Positions 60,726-64,000 of a stretch of 64,000 nt of DNA are shown here, piece by piece. Every line of letters begins with the position of its first letter. Within the stretch, counting starts at the first letter, position 1. The notes under the pieces are model-generated. The model was given only the letters and a program-made list of their open reading frames with translations. It did no database searches and was not told the DNA's origin. The position numbers and the translations under genes are program-made. The stretch covers positions 2,758,323 to 2,822,322 of the forward strand of contig NZ_LMKQ01000001.1 in the NCBI RefSeq assembly GCF_001421565.1, in the 5' to 3' direction. The stretch comes from Agromyces sp. Leaf222 (GTDB taxonomy: Bacteria; Actinomycetota; Actinomycetes; Actinomycetales; Microbacteriaceae).

Positions 60726-62012
60726 TCAGCTTTGGGCGGCTTCGAGGCGCTCGAGGTGCGCCACGACCGACGCCCGGCGCGGCGAGCGCGGGGGCAGCAC
60801 GCCGAGGAGTGCCCGCCAGACGGCGGCGTCCTGACGGTTCTCGTCGCGGTCGGCGTAGGTGGCGAGGACGTCGGCCGCGGCATCCGACAGCATGGATTCG
60901 CGGAGCCGCCCCGCGAGCTCATCGCGGATCTCGACGATGCCGGGCGCCGTCGAGGATGGCAGCACGGGTCCCGCGTACCGTTCGGCCGCGCGCCGCAGCG
61001 ACCCGCGCGCGAGCAGGTCGGCGACCGCGATGGCGTCGAGGTCGACCTCGCGGGCGAGGCGATAGGGGCGCGACTCGAGCGGCGGTTCGCCGGCCGCCTC
61101 GAGCACGCGGCGGAGGCGCACGAGTTCGGCGCGCACGGTCACGGGCGACACGTCACGGTCGGACAGCAGCGTTGCGAGCCGTTCGGCGCCGAGTCCGCGC
61201 GGATGCCACGCGAGCAGGGTGAGGATCTCGGCGTGACGCGGGCTGAGCTCGACCGCGCCGAGGCGAGGGCGGCGCTGACCGAGCACGGAGAGGGCCGTGC
61301 GAGCCGGCTGCGGCGCGACCGCACGCGGGCGCGGCCGGCGGATCGTGGCCCGCGCACTCGACTCGAGGCGGGCGATGCGCAGCTCGGCCTCGACGGCGGC
61401 GACCGTCGCCGAGACGAGCGAGAGCGTGTGGGGCGCGACCGCGAGGTCGGTGCCGGTGATGTCGATGACGCCGAGCAGTTCGCCCGTCGCGGGGTCGTGC
61501 ACGGGCGCCGCAGTGCAGCTCCAGGGGTGCACCATACGGTTGTAGTGCTCGGCGCCGCGGATCTGCACGGCGCGGTCGAGCGCGAGCGCCGTGCCGGGCG
61601 CGCTCGTGCCGACGCTCGCCTCCGACCAGTCGGCGCCCGCGACAAAGAGCATGTCCTCGGCACGGCGACGCAGGCCGGCGTCGCCCTCGACCCAGAGCAG
61701 CCGGCCGTGGGCGTCGCCGATCGCGACGACCAGCCCAGACTCGTCGGCGCCCTCGATGAGCAGGCGACGGATGACGGGCATCACCGGTGCGAGCGCGTGC
61801 GCGGAACGGTAGTCGCTGAACGCGCCCTCATCGAGGTCGATGCGCGGCAACGCCCGGTCGGGATCGATGGCACCGCGGATGGCTCGCTCCCACGACTCCC
61901 GCACGACGGGCCGCAGCACGGGCGACACGGAGCCGGCCGCGATCGCGTCGTCCTGCAGGTGCAGCAGCCGATCGCGCAGCAACGAACTCTGCGGGTACTG
62001 CGGCACGGGCAT
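60726..62012 (-). CDS. GAF-domain transcriptional regulator (AcoR-like without AAA+ domain)
   Basis: A 428-residue protein with an N-terminal helix region (SSLLRDRLLHLQDDAIAAG), a GAF domain at about 70-210 (WVEGDAGLRRRAEDMLFVAGADWSEASVGTSAPGTALALD; MVHPWSCTAAPVHDPATGELLGVIDITG) and a C-terminal winged helix (LSPRHAEILTLLAWHPRGLGAERLATLLSD, then VTVRAELVRLRRVLEAAG). The central sigma54-interaction AAA+ domain of AcoR is absent. ATG 62012 has GGAG five bases upstream. A TTG at 62033 is the alternative. It probably senses aldehyde or alcohol and activates the adjacent dehydrogenase. Confidence 0.9.
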   Translation of the reverse strand: MPVPQYPQSSLLRDRLLHLQDDAIAAGSVSPVLRPVVRESWERAIRGAIDPDRALPRIDLDEGAFSDYRSAHALAPVMPVIRRLLIEGADESGLVVAIGDAHGRLLWVEGDAGLRRRAEDMLFVAGADWSEASVGTSAPGTALALDRAVQIRGAEHYNRMVHPWSCTAAPVHDPATGELLGVIDITGTDLAVAPHTLSLVSATVAAVEAELRIARLESSARATIRRPRPRAVAPQPARTALSVLGQRRPRLGAVELSPRHAEILTLLAWHPRGLGAERLATLLSDRDVSPVTVRAELVRLRRVLEAAGEPPLESRPYRLAREVDLDAIAVADLLARGSLRRAAERYAGPVLPSSTAPGIVEIRDELAGRLRESMLSDAAADVLATYADRDENRQDAAVWRALLGVLPPRSPRRASVVAHLERLEAAQS

Positions 62013-62108
62013 GCCGACTCCGATCGCCGTCAATCAGGATGCGGCAATCCTACGTCGCCATGCCGCCGAACGGCAGGCCCCGGCGAGCACCCTCGCCTCG
62101 TCCGGCGT

Positions 62109-63293
62109 TCAGTACCGCTGACCTGCGATCGCCCGTCGATCGGCGGCGACGAGGTCGAGCAGCTCGCGCTCGTCGGCGATGCGTCGGGCGTCGGCCCGAC
62201 CGGTGACGATGGCCTGTCGGGTGAACGCCAGGCGCGTGGAATCGGCGATGAAGCGCTCGACCTGCTCGGTGCGCGGCGGAACCTGCGCGCGAGCCCACGC
62301 CAGTGCGGCGCTGCGCCCCGCGGGCGAGGCGAGTCCCTCGACCTCGTCGGGGTTGAACCAGCCCGCGGCCGCGTAGTCGAGCAGCCGGTCGCGGGTGATG
62401 CGACGCTCCTGGCGGCGCAGCACCACGGTGACGACGATCGCCGCGACGAAGATCGGCACCTGCACGAGCAGGTAGAGCGCCACGGCGTCGGAGGCGAACG
62501 TGAGCGAGCCGTTCCAGAGCGCGTGCAACGCGATCGCGCAGGCGAGGCCGCCGAGGAACCACAGCAGGATGCCGGGGCCGCGCGTGCGCCGCGCGCCGAG
62601 GCCGATCGCGAGGCCGGTGCACGCGGTGAACAGCACATGCGCGAAGGGCGAGAACAGGCCGCGCACGACGAAGGTCGCCCCGAGTGCGGCTCCCCCGCCC
62701 TCGATGAGCGCCGAGCCGAAGTAGAGGATGTTCTCGGTGAACGCGAACCCGGCCGCGACGGTCGCGGCGTAGACGAGCCCGTCGACCGGCCCGTCGAAGT
62801 GGCTGCGCGAGAAGGTGAAGAGCAGCAGCACGCCGAGGCCCTTCGCGACCTCCTCGACGAGGGGCGCCTGCACGACCGCCTGCATCGCCTCGTCGGGGCC
62901 CGTCGAGAGCGCGAACGCCATGGCCAGCTGCACGCCCGAGTCGACGATGAGCGCGATCGCGACCGAGACGGCCGCGCCCCAGAGGAACGCGAACCACAGG
63001 GCCCAGCGCGGCTCGGGCTCCCAGCGGTCGATCCAGCGCACGGCGAGCAGCACGATCGTGAGCGGTACCAGTGCGAGCAGGCTGCCGATCACGAGCGTGG
63101 AGATGCCGAGCGCGGTCGCGAAGTAGGCGATCACGAGCACGCCGACGAGCACGGCGACGGTGATGCCGATCGGCGCGAACAGCCCGGCGCCGCGACGCGG
63201 CGGCGGGGCCGACGACGGCAGGAACGTCTGGGGCGACGGCCCCGGGTTCAGCACGGGTCCTGGCTGCGACGAGCCGGGCACTGGCTGGGTCAT
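62109..63293 (-). CDS. PrsW family intramembrane metalloprotease
   Basis: A 394-residue protein with a Pro-rich N-terminus and about eight helices. The PrsW motifs are present: VEEVAKGLGVLLLF (E-E-x2-K), GFAFTENILYFGS (FxxxENxxY), FAHVLFTACTG (H) and ALHALWNG (H). The soluble C-terminal tail is unusual in length (FNPDEVEGLASPAGRSAALAWARA ...). It overlaps the preceding stop (ATGA). PrsW proteases cleave anti-sigma factors in Bacillus. The target here is unknown. Confidence 0.9.
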   Translation of the reverse strand: MTQPVPGSSQPGPVLNPGPSPQTFLPSSAPPPRRGAGLFAPIGITVAVLVGVLVIAYFATALGISTLVIGSLLALVPLTIVLLAVRWIDRWEPEPRWALWFAFLWGAAVSVAIALIVDSGVQLAMAFALSTGPDEAMQAVVQAPLVEEVAKGLGVLLLFTFSRSHFDGPVDGLVYAATVAAGFAFTENILYFGSALIEGGGAALGATFVVRGLFSPFAHVLFTACTGLAIGLGARRTRGPGILLWFLGGLACAIALHALWNGSLTFASDAVALYLLVQVPIFVAAIVVTVVLRRQERRITRDRLLDYAAAGWFNPDEVEGLASPAGRSAALAWARAQVPPRTEQVERFIADSTRLAFTRQAIVTGRADARRIADERELLDLVAADRRAIAGQRY

Positions 63294-64000
63294 CGGCGCT
63301 CCTCGGGGGTCGTGGGCGTCATCTCGGTCTCCTCGAACATCACGCCGGGATTCAGGATGCCGGTCGGGTCGAACAGCGCCTTGATGCCGCGCTGCAGGTC
63401 GTACTGGTCTTCGCCCAGTTCGTCGGCGAGCCAGCGCCGCTTCAGCACGCCGACGCCGTGCTCGCCCGTGAGCGTGCCGCCGAGCGCCACCGCCTCGCGG
63501 AACATCGCGTCGGCCGCGGCCCACACGTGCTCGGGCACCTCGCCGGGGTCGCCGTCGAACACGAAGTTCGGGTGCAGGTTTCCGTCGCCGGCGTGCGCCA
63601 GGGTCGGGATCTCGAGACCGTGCTCGGCGCCGATGCGCTCGATCGCCCGGAACATCTCGGGCAGGCGCGAGCGCGGCACCGCCACGTCTTCGATGAGCAC
63701 CCGCCCACGCGCAGCGAGCGCGCCGTGCCACGCACGACGGATCGCGACGAGCCGCTCGCCCGACGCGGCATCCGTCGACCGGCTCACGCGACCGCCGGCC
63801 TCGGCGAAGGTCGTGGCGATCGAGTCGGCCTCGGCGCCGGCGCCGGCCTGGTCGGTCTGGGCCAGCAGGAATGCCTCGCCCGGAGCGAGGGTCGCGAGCG
63901 GGGTTCCGGCGAGGGCGTCGGCACCGAGGTGGTCGGCCACGCGCGCGATGCCGGCGGAATCCATGAGCTCGAGCATCGCGGGCCGCACGCGCGAGGCCGT
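63290..64000 (-). CDS. FAD-linked oxidase (GlcD/D-lactate dehydrogenase type), C-terminal part
   Basis: The frame runs off the window edge, so only about the last 236 residues are seen. They form the FAD-oxidase C-terminal domain: DVAVPRSRLPEMFRAIERIGAEHGL, ETCH-type AHAGDGNLHPNF (conserved His/Asp/His), LGGTLTGEHGVGVLKRRWLADELG and the family end IKALFDPTGILNPG. It oxidises glycolate, D-lactate or a related hydroxy acid. It overlaps the PrsW gene by four bases. Confidence 0.92.
   Translation of the reverse strand, partial: TASRVRPAMLELMDSAGIARVADHLGADALAGTPLATLAPGEAFLLAQTDQAGAGAEADSIATTFAEAGGRVSRSTDAASGERLVAIRRAWHGALAARGRVLIEDVAVPRSRLPEMFRAIERIGAEHGLEIPTLAHAGDGNLHPNFVFDGDPGEVPEHVWAAADAMFREAVALGGTLTGEHGVGVLKRRWLADELGEDQYDLQRGIKALFDPTGILNPGVMFEETEMTPTTPEERR

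Noticed and set aside
1..64000. CRISPR arrays, integrases, transposases, phage genes
   Set aside because: No regularly spaced direct repeats of CRISPR size and no recognisable recombinase or phage protein in any frame I examined.

Overview
The window reads as a chromosomal segment of a high-GC actinobacterium, most likely a member of the Microbacteriaceae and possibly close to Agromyces. This rests on the GC content (roughly 70 % by eye outside the middle block), GC-rich third codon positions, several apparently leaderless genes, the LLM flavoenzyme/FMN reductase pair first named in corynebacteria, a DUF5302 protein, and REP-like repeats typical of that family. The family-level placement is inference. 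I see no rRNA, tRNA, CRISPR array, integrase or transposase.

Left part (1-26.7 kb), mostly ordinary genes. A minus-strand module encodes an ABC exporter (ATPase, permease) with a DesK/DesR-like two-component pair. It faces a leaderless ArsR-type regulator whose promoter is covered by 14-bp phased repeats. Then come a secreted SGNH esterase, polynucleotide phosphorylase (pnp, TTG start), and a GT4 glycosyltransferase fused to an SGNH hydrolase. A TetR-controlled ABC-2 exporter operon follows, then DUF5302, a 1315-residue patatin with a multi-span C-terminus, a DedA protein, the LLM monooxygenase/FMN reductase operon, a secreted M28 peptidase, a thioredoxin, a second LLM oxidoreductase, an EamA transporter and a CGNR zinc-finger regulator.

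Middle part (about 26.7-40.1 kb), an accessory-looking block with lower GC. It holds more than twenty short, mostly unrelated genes on both strands. They include a three-gene minus-strand set ending in a barstar-like inhibitor, an endonuclease/exonuclease/phosphatase protein, several small membrane proteins, a DUF2975/Xre autoregulated pair with twin operators, three SRPBCC proteins, RidA, DUF4279, a monooxygenase, Pr6Pr and a PH-like membrane protein.

Right part (40.2-64 kb). A membrane-anchored HNH nuclease is followed by a tightly overlapping minus-strand glycan operon (GT2, GT4, GT39, GT4, Wzx-like flippase, secreted TIM-barrel protein). Then come rpsO, a DUF4190-like secreted-domain protein, an alpha/beta-hydrolase-like protein, DUF488, two adjacent CPBP membrane-protease homologues, a HAD phosphatase, a protealysin-type M4 peptidase with its emfourin inhibitor, a YhhN protein, an FKBP isomerase, an aldehyde dehydrogenase/DUF779/GAF-regulator module with a four-fold 11-bp phased motif, a PrsW protease and the C-terminal part of a glycolate-oxidase-type FAD enzyme cut by the window edge.

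The most unusual signals are these: the heavily over-represented 10-mer GCGGCATCCG (at least 22 exact copies); rpsO and pnp on the same strand but about 41 kb apart; the GT4-SGNH fusion; phased operator arrays over leaderless promoters; and the uncharacterised small-gene block with a possible toxin/immunity-like trio.
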